Assembly: GCA_947176785.1 (NCBI GenBank) | Contig: CAMWSA010000021.1 | Coordinates: forward strand, 1 to 19,853 | Reading direction: 5' to 3' | Length of the DNA stretch: 19,853 bases | DNA from: an uncultured Lachnospiraceae bacterium | Lineage (GTDB): Bacteria > Bacillota > Clostridia > Lachnospirales > Lachnospiraceae | Shown: positions 13,366 to 19,853 of the stretch, piece after piece | Layout of the letters: each line of letters begins with the position of its first letter | Numbering within the stretch: the stretch's first letter is position 1 | Program-made: the position numbers and the translations under genes | The notes under the pieces: model-generated | Told to the model about the DNA's origin: nothing | Database searches by the model: none | The model's input: the letters and a program-made list of their open reading frames with translations, nothing else

Positions 13366-14904
13366 TTATGACTGCTTTGCGGTAATCAGACCTTCCGGGT
13401 GTAATTCCAATACCCTGTCGCAGACCTCCTGAATATACTTCCGATCATGGGAGACGCTGATCACGGCCCCCGGGAAGCCCTGCAGCAGCTGGCGGATCAC
13501 CGGCCCCGACAGGGGGGAGAAATTCCGGGTGGGCTCATCCAGGATCAGCACATTCCGATGTTCCATGCTCATCTTTAATAGCAACAGCTTGGCCTTTTGA
13601 CCGCCGGAGAGATTGCGGATGGCATGGTTCATCTCCTGCACGGTGTATTTCATGCTTCCCAGGCAGGTGCGGATTTTGGTGATCTCCTCCTTATCCCATG
13701 TCTTGCACAGATATTCCACCGGCGTGCTGTCCGGGATAAGAAGCTCCTCATAGTTCTGGGGCATGTAGGCGGCCCGTATATCTGTCCTCTCCAGGAGTTG
13801 CTGCGCGATGGTCCGCAGGAGCGTGGTCTTGCCCGTTCCGTTTTTCCCGATGATGCAGACCTTCTCCGGCCCCCTGATCTGTAGCCGGATATCGTGGGCT
13901 AACTTCCTCTCTCCTGCCATGAGAATTGGCAGATCAAGATCAATAACCCATTTTCCGGCGGGGATACCCTCTCCCGGTGCAAAGCGGAAAAAGATGGCCT
14001 CCTCCGTCTCCGGTCTAGGGGTCATGTTCTCCGCCTGGCGCTCAAAGCGTCGTCCCATGGATTTGACAGCATGCATCTTCTTTTTTAACAGGCGCGCTCC
14101 GCCGGGGTTCTGCCTGGAGATAATATCCTGCTGGTATTCTACCTTTTCATAGATTCTGCGATATTTTTCCTGCTGCTTTTCATAGGCGGCTTTCTCCTCC
14201 TTGGCCAGCCGTTCCTGCCGCTCAAATCCCTCCTGCCGGATTTTTATATACTCCCGGTATCCGGTGCGGAACACACTGCAATGACTCTCCGTTTTGCGCT
14301 TTAACTGTTCCATATGCAGGATCATGTTGGCGGTGTGCTCCAGCAGCATCTCATCGTGGGAGATGTAGAGTACCGGGAAAGCACAGCTGTTTATGAAATC
14401 CTCCAGCCATTCCAGGGTGCCAATATCAAGATCGTTGGAGGGCTCATCCAGCAGCAACAGATTGGGATGCCTGCTCAGAATCCGGATTAACTGCGTTTTT
14501 ATTTTTTCTCCGCCGGAGAGTTGTTCCATCCTGGCATCACTGTATAGCAGATCCGTGTCCAGGCCCAGCTTACCGGCCAGAGAGGACAATTCCCGGTAGT
14601 CCGCCTCCAGAAAGGCAGGCTCTTCGCTCAAAAATTCATAGACGGTTTTTTGCCGGTCCGTACCGGCAAGCTCCTGGGGCAGATAGCCACAGACCACATG
14701 GTTTTTGATGATTTCGCCATCATATTCCGCATAATCCTCCGCCAGGGACGGGTTATACAGCAGCTTTAACAGGGTGGACTTGCCGTTTCCCTCTTCGCCG
14801 ATGATGGCGGCCTTATCCCCGTCGTTTAGTGTAAAGGAGAGCTCCGACGCCAGAGGGCGCAGATCCTTTTTGTGATAAACGTTTAAATTCTTTACCTGTA
14901 ACAT
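13366..14904 (-). CDS. ABC-F family ATPase (possible ribosome protection factor)
   Basis: This encodes 512 aa from the ATG at 14904, fixed by TTTGGAGGTGTCT just upstream; a longer in-frame start at 15006 lies inside the leader hairpin. It has two ABC domains and no membrane segment, the ABC-F layout. Domain 1 has Walker A GEEGNGKS (36-43), signature LSGGE (129-133), Walker B LLLLDEPSNDLD and switch ISHD. A charged linker (about 225-300, with AKEEKAAYEKQQEKYRRIYE) follows. Domain 2 has GKNGTGKTT, LSGGQK, LILDEPTRNFSP and VSHD. ABC-F proteins bind the ribosomal E site; some protect against antibiotics, others act in translation. The second Walker B continues RNFSP instead of the common NHLD. 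The size (about 500 aa) and structured leader fit the resistance-type group, but that is inference. Confidence 0.85.
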   Translation of the reverse strand: MLQVKNLNVYHKKDLRPLASELSFTLNDGDKAAIIGEEGNGKSTLLKLLYNPSLAEDYAEYDGEIIKNHVVCGYLPQELAGTDRQKTVYEFLSEEPAFLEADYRELSSLAGKLGLDTDLLYSDARMEQLSGGEKIKTQLIRILSRHPNLLLLDEPSNDLDIGTLEWLEDFINSCAFPVLYISHDEMLLEHTANMILHMEQLKRKTESHCSVFRTGYREYIKIRQEGFERQERLAKEEKAAYEKQQEKYRRIYEKVEYQQDIISRQNPGGARLLKKKMHAVKSMGRRFERQAENMTPRPETEEAIFFRFAPGEGIPAGKWVIDLDLPILMAGERKLAHDIRLQIRGPEKVCIIGKNGTGKTTLLRTIAQQLLERTDIRAAYMPQNYEELLIPDSTPVEYLCKTWDKEEITKIRTCLGSMKYTVQEMNHAIRNLSGGQKAKLLLLKMSMEHRNVLILDEPTRNFSPLSGPVIRQLLQGFPGAVISVSHDRKYIQEVCDRVLELHPEGLITAKQS

Positions 14905-15240
14905 AGACACCTCCAAATTGAGGACTCCACACCTGCAGGCCTTGCCAATACCGGGCGGAAAGATAGCCGGCAGTGCCGGTTTTCGCTCCGGGTATTGGAA
15001 GGGCATCAGGAGTCCCGCATCAAAAAACTGCCTCCGGCCTTATTATGTAACCGAAAGCAGATTCTACATGCGCACGCTATGTCACAGGCACAATATGCCC
15101 GTCATCACAGGATAAAGCAGATGCCCAGATATCTATCAACGGTTACACAAAGAACACAGCCTGCCAAAAAAGTAAGCTGTAACGCCGGAATCTCTGTGTA
15201 GTAACTGTTCATAGACTATCTCCGCATTGCTGGACCTCCT
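14905..15240 (-). promoter_or_regulatory. Leader of the ABC-F gene with short reading frames and nested hairpin
   Basis: Read on the minus strand, AGGAGG (15240-15235) is 7 bases before ATG CGG AGA TAG (MRR, 15227-15216). A 35-codon frame follows (15212-15105). Then GGAGG is followed by ATG CGG GAC TCC TGA (MRDS, 15020-15006). The next segment folds: GGACTCC (14922-14928) pairs with GGAGTCC (15009-15015), and inside it CCAATACC (14945-14952) pairs with GGTATTGG (14991-14998). The outer stem overlaps the MRDS frame, and the ABC-F ribosome binding site follows directly. Stalling in such frames controls several known ABC-F genes. No confident promoter was found upstream. Confidence 0.55.
15105..15212 (-). 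CDS. 35-aa leader peptide or small membrane protein
   Basis: From an ATG with GGAG 7 bases upstream, a 35-aa frame encodes MNSYYTEIPALQ, a hydrophobic stretch (LTFLAGCVLCV) and ends GICFIL. The ribosome binding site lies within the preceding MRR frame, suggesting coupled translation. It could be a regulatory leader peptide of the ABC-F gene. A chance frame is also possible. Confidence 0.35.
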   Translation of the reverse strand: MNSYYTEIPALQLTFLAGCVLCVTVDRYLGICFIL

Positions 15241-15252
15241 GTTTTTAGTATA

Positions 15253-15672
15253 CAAAGACACAGGTACTGTTTCTTTGCAGTTACAGTCTAACATATTCGG
15301 CACAAATTTACCAGCATAAATTTGCAGTACAGGTTAAAAACATATTGGAAATGATTTTACACAAGATATATGGTACAATGAGGAGGGCCCTTCCGAACAG
15401 AATGCGCATAGGGGATGACAGGAGTAAGGTCTGGTAAGTATGGTATTCTATGTATTGTTTTTATGAACGGCTTGCGCGTTAAAGTACGTAAAGCCAATGT
15501 ATATACAATTGATTATTTAGTCTCTCCGAATCTTTTGGCGGAAAATGGCGGCTTTTGATTCGTATGATCCGTAATAAGTGGGGGAATCCATAAGACTGGA
15601 ATATTAGAAGCCCCATGAAATAGGGCTTAGAGATTCCAAGAGGCTATATTCTATATAAGGGGGCAGGGGAAT
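15253..15672 (+). other. Non-coding stretch before the lipoprotein gene, with a leader hairpin
   Basis: About 420 bases with no gene I can support. Just before the lipoprotein start, GGAATC (15583-15588) pairs with GATTCC (15632-15637) around an inner stem AAGCCC / GGGCTT (15608-15613, 15623-15628). This is a two-helix fold suited to a 5' leader. A second loose pairing is CGAATC / GATTCG near 15528-15562. No known riboswitch class was recognised and no strong promoter. Confidence 0.35.
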
Positions 15673-16614
15673 ATGAAAATTAAGCAAACAGCGGCTGTAT
15701 GCATGGCTATTTTACTTTTGACAGGCTGTGCCTTTTTACCGGCAGATGTGTCGGAGTCATTGGAAGACACGGCGGAAGCGGAGGAGGAAGAAGCCCAAAA
15801 AGAGCAGGTGGGAGAGCGGGGGGCGGCAGGGGATGCGGATACGGAGGACACGCAGGGCCAGGATTTATTGACTGCGGCCCGGGGGGAGGAAATGACACAT
15901 TCCGGAATTTATGTCTTTGCGCAGGAGGAGCACTGGGGGGAAGGCTGCTGGTACCCAAGCGAGACGGATTTTGCGGCGGCAAACGGATTTGGAGGGACGG
16001 AGCCTTTCTTTACGTACTCACTCCCGGATGGTCAGAAGCGGCTGACCCTTTACTATGATGAGACAGCGCAGCGGGGATGCGGAATCCGCTATTATGAGCG
16101 GGATCCAAGCACTTTTGCCACTACGGGAATGTATGGATTTGTCTTCGAGGGATTGCAGGAGAGCCAGGAGAACGGTATTCTGGAAGATTATCTGAAACCG
16201 TTGGCTGTTGACGGCACCAACGGGTCCGGCGAGGCAGAAGATTTTAAAGAGAATACGGAGTATGATGTCCAGGGACGGATCACACATTATGATGCCACCG
16301 GAATCCTGACAGACCTGGTGGAAAATAACCCGGAGCCCGGCACAGTGCTGTGGATTGACTATGAATATTATGACAACGGTAATCTGAAAAGTCGTTTCTA
16401 CCGGCACAACGGATATATTTTCGGCACCTGGTATACGACATGGGACTGCTATTTTGACAGGCAGGGCAGAATTGAGCATGAAGATATTTATGTTACGCAT
16501 GGAAGCTGGGATATTTACTATATTTATGAGGATGATACAAAGGAGCCGGCATACATTCTGAAGTTGGACAATTGTTCATGGCAATGGGTACCGGCGTTTC
16601 GGAAAGGCAGGTGA
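15673..16614 (+). CDS. Lipoprotein of unknown function
   Basis: This encodes 313 aa. A signal peptide ends in lipobox LTGC (Cys19), followed by a very acidic linker (about 22-65: EDTAEAEEEEAQKEQ). The folded part begins near 75. Its second half has repeated aromatic motifs of the kind YDxxGRITHYDATGILTD, YEYYDNGNLKSRFYRHNGY and CYFDRQGRIEHEDIY. These resemble YD- or MORN-like toxin-antidote repeats but are too few to assign. GGGGCAGGGGAAT lies before the ATG. It stands alone on this strand, between the ABC-F leader and the HicB-like gene. No function can be inferred beyond surface location. Confidence 0.7.
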   Translation: MKIKQTAAVCMAILLLTGCAFLPADVSESLEDTAEAEEEEAQKEQVGERGAAGDADTEDTQGQDLLTAARGEEMTHSGIYVFAQEEHWGEGCWYPSETDFAAANGFGGTEPFFTYSLPDGQKRLTLYYDETAQRGCGIRYYERDPSTFATTGMYGFVFEGLQESQENGILEDYLKPLAVDGTNGSGEAEDFKENTEYDVQGRITHYDATGILTDLVENNPEPGTVLWIDYEYYDNGNLKSRFYRHNGYIFGTWYTTWDCYFDRQGRIEHEDIYVTHGSWDIYYIYEDDTKEPAYILKLDNCSWQWVPAFRKGR

Positions 16615-16771
16615 CAGCAGGGGAGACGCCACGGCCCGGCTTACAGGCCATGGCGGAAAATCCGGGCATGGACTGGATTCACGGCAGGAGAGGGACGGCA
16701 GAAAATGACAGGCCGGGAAGAACTAAGGATATAGTCAACGGGCAAATCACGAACAAACCGTGAAAAAGAAC

Positions 16772-16800
16772 TTGACATATTCTCAGAAACAGCATACACT
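16772..16800 (+). promoter_or_regulatory. Promoter upstream of the HicB-like gene
   Basis: TTGACA at 16772-16777, 17 bases, then TACACT at 16795-16800. Transcription would start near 16807, just before the terminator-like hairpin at 16816. The preceding 16615-16771 holds no supported gene. Confidence 0.55.
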
Positions 16801-16815
16801 AAACTACAATAGCAG

Positions 16816-16875
16816 AGAGAAAACAGGAGATTCGCATCTGTAGATGCCGGATCTGTGTTTTCTCTTTTTCTTTTT
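16816..16875 (+). terminator. Intrinsic terminator or attenuator before the HicB-like gene
   Basis: AGAGAAAACA (16816-16825) pairs with TGTTTTCTCT (16856-16865), around an inner stem GCATC-TGTA-GATGC. The T-rich tract TTTTTCTTTTT follows. It lies between a promoter starting near 16807 and the gene at 16911, so it either ends a transcript of about 70 bases or attenuates the HicB-like gene. It could also terminate the lipoprotein gene. Confidence 0.7.
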
Positions 16876-16910
16876 AGCGAAAACAATTATATTCCCAATG
16901 GAGGCGTATT

Positions 16911-17309
16911 ATGGAGAAATTATTTTATCCCGCAGTATTCCGCATAGCGGAAGAGGGCAGCTTCACGGTTTCCTTTCCGGACATTCCGGAATGTCTTGCA
17001 CAGGGCGATGATTTGACACAGGCTTATGAAATGGCCGCGGATGCACTTGAACTGGCGGTGTCCACTTATGAAAAACAGCAGCGGCCCCTTCCTGTGGGTT
17101 CTGATCCCAGGGCGGTCGCGCCGGGGGCGGACGCGTTTCTGGTCATATTTGAGTTTGATATGCTCGCCTATAAAAGACGCACCAACTCACGGGCGGTCAA
17201 GAAAACCCTGAGCATCCCCCAGTGGATGAATGAAGCCGCCACGGCCAGGGGCCTGAATTTTTCCCAGGTACTGCAGGAAGCTCTTCTCGCCAAAATACAG
17301 ACGGGATAA
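16911..17309 (+). CDS. HicB-like antitoxin, orphan
   Basis: This encodes 132 aa. Residues 5-60 match the HicB fold: FYPAVFRIAEEGSFTVSFPD, IPECLAQGDDLTQAYEMAAD, ALELAV. The C-terminal part (TLSIPQWMNEAATARGLNFS, then QVLQEAL) is a ribbon-helix-helix DNA-binding domain, so it has the standard two-part layout of HicB antitoxins. HicB normally neutralises HicA, a small mRNA-interfering toxin encoded next to it. No HicA-like frame is visible on either side. AATGGAGGCGTATT gives the ribosome binding site. It may be a solitary regulator or a remnant of a toxin-antitoxin pair. Confidence 0.8.
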   Translation: MEKLFYPAVFRIAEEGSFTVSFPDIPECLAQGDDLTQAYEMAADALELAVSTYEKQQRPLPVGSDPRAVAPGADAFLVIFEFDMLAYKRRTNSRAVKKTLSIPQWMNEAATARGLNFSQVLQEALLAKIQTG

Positions 17310-17339
17310 CTCCGGAAATCAACAATGGGATTTCCGGAG
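17310..17339. terminator. Hairpin between convergent genes
   Basis: CTCCGGAAATC-(8 bases)-GATTTCCGGAG is a perfect 11-base stem starting directly after the HicB-like stop and 11 bases before the end of the convergent DUF2812 gene. There is no T-tract on either strand, yet the position suggests a shared transcription end. Confidence 0.5.
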
Positions 17340-17350
17340 CTTCACCGGCG

Positions 17351-17893
17351 TTATTCAAAGATTTGCTGCTCGTTTTTCAGCTTTTTTACTTTAAGTGAAA
17401 GCTTTGTGATCCCGATACTCAGAAGCACAATGGGAAAGAAGCATATTGTGGTGCCAAACAGGCTGAGAGGATGCCGGTATATCACATAATTAAAAATATT
17501 TAAGCAGGCATTAAAGAGATTCAGGCATATCAGAGCGGCAAGCAATGCTATGATTTGGTTCATATGCTTTATGCGGGAGGCATTGTCGGAAAACAGATTA
17601 AGCTGCCCTTCGGAGGTTTTCCTACGGAAATATGCCTGCCGGATATATGTGCCCACATGCTGCACGCCGGTCTCCTCCAAAAAACGAATATAATTCTCCG
17701 TCTCGGGGTGGCGTCGGGAGTGTTCCAGAATCTGTGAACACACATGGTATTCCCCGGGCATTGTATTCTCAAATTCGTAGGCCAGTAATTTGACAGAGAT
17801 AAGACTGAAACCCTTCGCCGCCATCTCGTTCAGCCATGCCTCCTCCTTTTCATAATCCCAGATCCAAAATAATTTGTGTACTATCTGTCTCAT
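17351..17893 (-). CDS. DUF2812 membrane protein
   Basis: This encodes 180 aa. The N-terminus HKLFWIWDYEKEEAWLNEMA followed by AKGFSL is the signature of DUF2812, a family of unknown function common in Firmicutes beside PadR regulators. Two membrane segments follow (about 112-135 and 143-168), and the protein ends in a basic tail. AAAGGTGG before the ATG gives the start. It lies 172 bases after the PadR gene on the same strand. A frame of about 57 codons fills most of that gap and ends over the ATG (TATGA overlap), but it has no ribosome binding site and I do not call it. PadR probably controls this gene. Confidence 0.8.
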   Translation of the reverse strand: MRQIVHKLFWIWDYEKEEAWLNEMAAKGFSLISVKLLAYEFENTMPGEYHVCSQILEHSRRHPETENYIRFLEETGVQHVGTYIRQAYFRRKTSEGQLNLFSDNASRIKHMNQIIALLAALICLNLFNACLNIFNYVIYRHPLSLFGTTICFFPIVLLSIGITKLSLKVKKLKNEQQIFE

Positions 17894-18065
17894 ACATTAC
17901 CACCTTTCCTGGAATTCTCCATATTGTCTTCATTTTTCTCACATTGCCCTGCCTGCATGTCCGGGATTTCCCTGTATACTGGCATTATCATTATGCAGGA
18001 ATTTTGTCCCTTAAGCACGGCGCACTTCCTGCCGGCTCTGTGCGCCATTGGTAAAAGGGCTGTCT

Positions 18066-18389
18066 CTATTTGAGATCCAAATCATTTCCCAATATTTTGA
18101 TTCCGTTTTCAATAAGCTCCGTCAGGCGCATGATTTCGGCGCACAGCATCTCTTTTCCCAGCGCCGTAATCAGATACTCTTTTTTCCTGCTGTCTCTCTC
18201 GCCGGGCAGGGCGGTAATCCAGCCCTTCATAAACAGCGTATTGATGGCACCATAGAGTGTGCCCGCAGCCAGTTTTACCCGCCCGCCGGACAGCTGCTCC
18301 ACATTCTGCATGATGCCATATCCGTGCAGGGGCTGTACTAAAGACAGCAATATGTAGTACACAGCCTCTGTCAATGCGGAATTGGTCAT
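18066..18389 (-). CDS. PadR-family transcriptional repressor
   Basis: This encodes 107 aa, the normal length of the short PadR group. The winged helix-turn-helix is visible: YYILLSLVQPLHGYGIMQNV, the family's AAGTLYGAINTLFMKGWI wing-helix region, then RKKEYLITALGKEML. A C-terminal helix (AEIMRLTELIENGIKI) serves in dimerisation. GAGGTGATTAA precedes the ATG. The promoter region carries palindromes that overlap its -10 and -35 (18454-18507), so autorepression is likely. It forms the usual PadR-DUF2812 pair with the downstream gene. Confidence 0.9.
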   Translation of the reverse strand: MTNSALTEAVYYILLSLVQPLHGYGIMQNVEQLSGGRVKLAAGTLYGAINTLFMKGWITALPGERDSRKKEYLITALGKEMLCAEIMRLTELIENGIKILGNDLDLK

Positions 18390-18453
18390 TTAATCACCTC
18401 CTCTGCCCCGGGTCAACCGGGAAAGCATCCTGTGCAGGATCGAAAGCTTCGGG

Positions 18454-18507
18454 AACCGATATATCGGTTGTCGATATAATTATATCGGATGCCGATATAA
18501 TTGTCAA
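18454..18507 (-). promoter_or_regulatory. PadR promoter with palindromic operators
   Basis: On the minus strand TTGACA (18507-18502), exactly 17 bases, then TATAAT (18484-18479) is a perfect consensus promoter. Two perfect 16-base palindromes, CGATATAATTATATCG (18472-18487, over the -10) and AACCGATATATCGGTT (18454-18469, at the start site), share the core CGATATA. A third half-site, CGATATAATT, lies at 18493. This is a classic self-repression arrangement. Confidence 0.8.
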
Positions 18508-18563
18508 TATCTTTATTCCAAAATGTAAAGTGCAAAAACAGCCTGTATTGAAACAGAATCAGA

Positions 18564-18815
18564 GTGAAAAAGGATTTTCACCATCCTGAATAGAATGCCC
18601 GCTGAAGCGGGCAGATGGGAGTTAGGGTGAAAAAGGATTTTCACCATCCTGAATTGAATGCCCGCTAAAGCGGGCAGATGGGAGTTAGGGTGAAAAAGGA
18701 TTTTCACCATCCTGAATAGAATGCCCGCTAAAGCGGGCAGATAGGAGTTAGGGTGAAAAAGGATTTTCACCATCCTGAATTGAATGCCCGCTAAAGCGGG
18801 CAGATAGGAGTTAGG
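18564..18815. repeat. Four tandem 63-base repeats, each with two hairpins
   Basis: Units start at 18564, 18627, 18690 and 18753 and differ only at a few positions (TAG/TTG after CCTGAA, TGAA/TAAA in a loop, ATGGG/ATAGG). Each has GTGAAAA-AGGA-TTTTCAC and GCCCGC-T(G/A)AA-GCGGGC, so both stems carry tetraloops and the second varies only in its loop. A fifth partial start (GTGAGAAG) at 18816 leads into the degenerate part. Frames through the repeats encode only simple repeated peptides and are not genes. Confidence 0.85.
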
Positions 18816-19008
18816 GTGAGAAGTACTTCTGGGACTTGCCGTGCAAGTCCAACTCACAGCAGAGGCTGTTTTGTGGAGAAGTACTAAGTCTCACACAGGA
18901 GAATGCCCAAAATACGGGCATTCTCCGCACAGATTTGAGATTCCGCAGAGCGGAATCATGGCGGTTAGTATGCAGAACCGCCGGAGAAATGCTCCGGCTG
19001 CCCTTTTT
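18816..19008 (+). ncRNA. Hairpin cluster ending in an intrinsic terminator (candidate structured RNA)
   Basis: Consecutive stems follow the tandem repeats. GTGAGA (18816) pairs with TCTCAC (18889), helped by AGTACTT/AAGTACT, enclosing GGACTTGC-CGT-GCAAGTCC (18832-18850). Next are GGAGAATGCCC/GGGCATTCTCC (18898-18926) and GATTCCGC-AGA-GCGGAATC (18939-18957). Last is GCCGGAG-AAATG-CTCCGGC with TTTTT (18980-19008), a good terminator. Text after the fourth stem (ATGGCGGTTAG) echoes the tandem unit (ATGGGAGTTAG). No convincing promoter was found (TTGTCA near 18501 lacks a good -10), so transcription is unproven. Confidence 0.4.
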
Positions 19009-19063
19009 GTAGGAAAAATGTAAGAAAGTCCACAGAGAAAACGCAGAAAGATCATGGATGCTT

Positions 19064-19081
19064 CTGCTATGATCATAGCAG
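19064..19081. promoter_or_regulatory. Perfect 18-base palindrome before the response regulator
   Basis: CTGCTATGATCATAGCAG is a perfect palindrome about 75 bases upstream of the response regulator ATG, after the terminator at 19008. It is a plausible operator. The regulator that might bind it is unknown. Confidence 0.45.
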
Positions 19082-19157
19082 GAGAAGGAGTCCTGTCGCG
19101 GGTAAAGGGACAATGATCTGCCCGGGCTTTGGGCAAAGCGAAGGAAACGGTGAAAAG

Positions 19158-19853
19158 ATGAGCAAACAAATCCTGGTAGTGGACGACGAGAAAGAGATTG
19201 CGGACGTGCTGGAGGTGTATCTGGCAAACGACGGCTATACGGTGCATAAGTTTTATACCGGCAGAGATGCCCTGAAGTGCGTTGAAAATACGGAGTTGGA
19301 TCTGGCCATACTGGATGTGATGCTGCCGGACATGGACGGGTTCCGGATCTGCCGGAAGATCCGGGAGAAATTTTTTTATCCCATCATTATGCTCACAGCC
19401 AGAACGGCGGACAGCGATAAGATCATGGGGCTTACCATCGGGGCGGACGACTATATCACGAAGCCTTTTAATCCGCTGGAGGTGGTAGCCAGAGTAAAGA
19501 CACAGCTGCGGCGATATATGAAGTATAACTTTTCCGTTGCCGGATGGCCGGAGGGACAGCAGGAGTACGATATCCGCGGGCTGACCATCAACCGAGACTC
19601 CCACAGGTGCTTTTTGTTTGGGGAGGAACTACAGCTTACGCCCATAGAGTTCTCCCTGCTCTGGTATCTTTGCAGCCATCAGGGCACCGTGGTTCCCTCG
19701 GAGGAATTGTTTGAGGCCGTCTGGGGAGAGAAATATTACAAAAATAACAACACGGTCATGGCTCATATCGGCAGGCTGCGGGAAAAGCTGAACGAGCCGG
19801 CCAAAAATCCGAGATTCGTCAAAACCGTATGGGGAGTTGGATATACCATTGAA
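19158..19853 (+). CDS. VanR/OmpR-type response regulator, truncated by window end
   Basis: 232 codons are present and the frame is open at the window edge. The receiver domain (1-120) shows the acidic pair DDE (10-12), phospho-acceptor Asp in LAILDVMLPDMDG, the conserved Thr in IIMLTAR and Lys in DDYITKPF. The winged-helix output domain (about 140 onward) has LQLTPIEFSLLWYLCSHQGT, ELFEAVWGEKYY and KTVWGVGYTIE. From memory the sequence is close to the VanR/YycF group of OmpR-like regulators. A partner sensor kinase would be expected just downstream. The ribosome binding site is modest (AAGGAAACGG before the ATG). The start at MSKQILVVDDE is clear. Confidence 0.9.
   Translation, partial: MSKQILVVDDEKEIADVLEVYLANDGYTVHKFYTGRDALKCVENTELDLAILDVMLPDMDGFRICRKIREKFFYPIIMLTARTADSDKIMGLTIGADDYITKPFNPLEVVARVKTQLRRYMKYNFSVAGWPEGQQEYDIRGLTINRDSHRCFLFGEELQLTPIEFSLLWYLCSHQGTVVPSEELFEAVWGEKYYKNNNTVMAHIGRLREKLNEPAKNPRFVKTVWGVGYTIE

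Noticed and set aside
15699..16058. Gly/Arg-rich frames of 119 and 91 codons within the lipoprotein gene region
   Set aside because: They are low-complexity shadows of the acidic linker of the 313-aa lipoprotein in other frames.
16572..16763. 63-codon plus frame between the lipoprotein and HicB-like genes, considered as a HicA toxin
   Set aside because: It lacks the HicA histidine motif, overlaps the lipoprotein gene and has no ribosome binding site.
17894..18065. Small gene of about 57 codons between PadR and DUF2812 genes, ending over the DUF2812 ATG
   Set aside because: It has no ribosome binding site before its ATG and no recognisable content; it is kept only as a remark under DUF2812.
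18564..18815. CRISPR array
   Set aside because: Units are contiguous near-identical 63-mers with no variable spacers and no cas genes nearby.
18513..18857. Minus-strand frame encoding a repeated peptide across the 63-base repeats
   Set aside because: 63 is a multiple of three, so any open frame stays open through the units; there is no start signal, and the stems explain the conservation better.
18891..19604. 237-codon minus-strand frame over the response regulator
   Set aside because: It is antisense to an unmistakable OmpR-type response regulator and shows no domain.

Overview
The window looks like chromosomal DNA of a gut-type Firmicute, most likely a Lachnospiraceae or related Clostridia. 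The reasons are strong AGGAGG-type ribosome binding sites, consensus TTGACA/TATAAT promoters, many lipobox (LSAC, LSGC, VAGC) lipoproteins, bacterial SH3 proteins, a PadR-DUF2812 pair, an ABC-F ATPase and a VanR-like response regulator. No rRNA, tRNA, CRISPR array or complete insertion sequence was seen.

Left block (25-13350). Two related hairpin-rich repeats (25-138 and 13238-13350, same orientation) bracket a 13-kb accessory cluster of cell-surface genes. It holds three versions of one module: a small exported protein followed by a large lipoprotein with a propeller-like N-terminal part and a family-1 solute-binding (SBP) C-terminal part. Module 1 (minus, 2638-143) is a Cys-rich exported protein plus a fused 723-aa lipoprotein. 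Module 2 (plus, 3154-6028) is an SH3 protein plus a split pair, propeller lipoprotein and SBP lipoprotein. Module 3 (plus, 9037-13231) is an SH3 protein, a fused 730-aa lipoprotein and a membrane protein. No ABC permease or ATPase for sugar import lies beside them.

Between modules 2 and 3 lies what I consider the most interesting content, a candidate RRNPP-type (PlcR/Rgg-like) peptide quorum-sensing system. It has a 630-aa regulator with two helix-turn-helix-like segments and a helical-repeat body (6511-8403). Converging on it is a 58-aa gene for an exported pro-peptide (8408-8584, minus). A long inverted repeat (8645-8701) sits between the divergent promoters of the pro-peptide gene and module 3. 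A near-identical inverted repeat (2978-3029) overlaps the promoter of module 2. Directly before that second copy is a frameshifted relic of the regulator's N-terminus (2878-2951). Module 2 therefore looks like a duplicated, decayed copy of the same locus, now possibly controlled in trans by the surviving regulator.

Right block (13366-19853). An ABC-F ATPase (minus) has a roughly 335-base leader with short upstream reading frames and a nested hairpin, resembling the attenuation leaders of antibiotic-resistance ABC-F genes. Then come a lipoprotein of unknown function, an orphan HicB-like antitoxin, a DUF2812 membrane protein and its PadR repressor with palindromic operators over a consensus promoter. 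After these is an unusual array of hairpins (four 63-base tandem repeats followed by degenerate hairpins and an intrinsic terminator). The window ends in a VanR/OmpR-type response regulator that runs off the edge.

All family assignments are from reading the sequence. No database search was possible.
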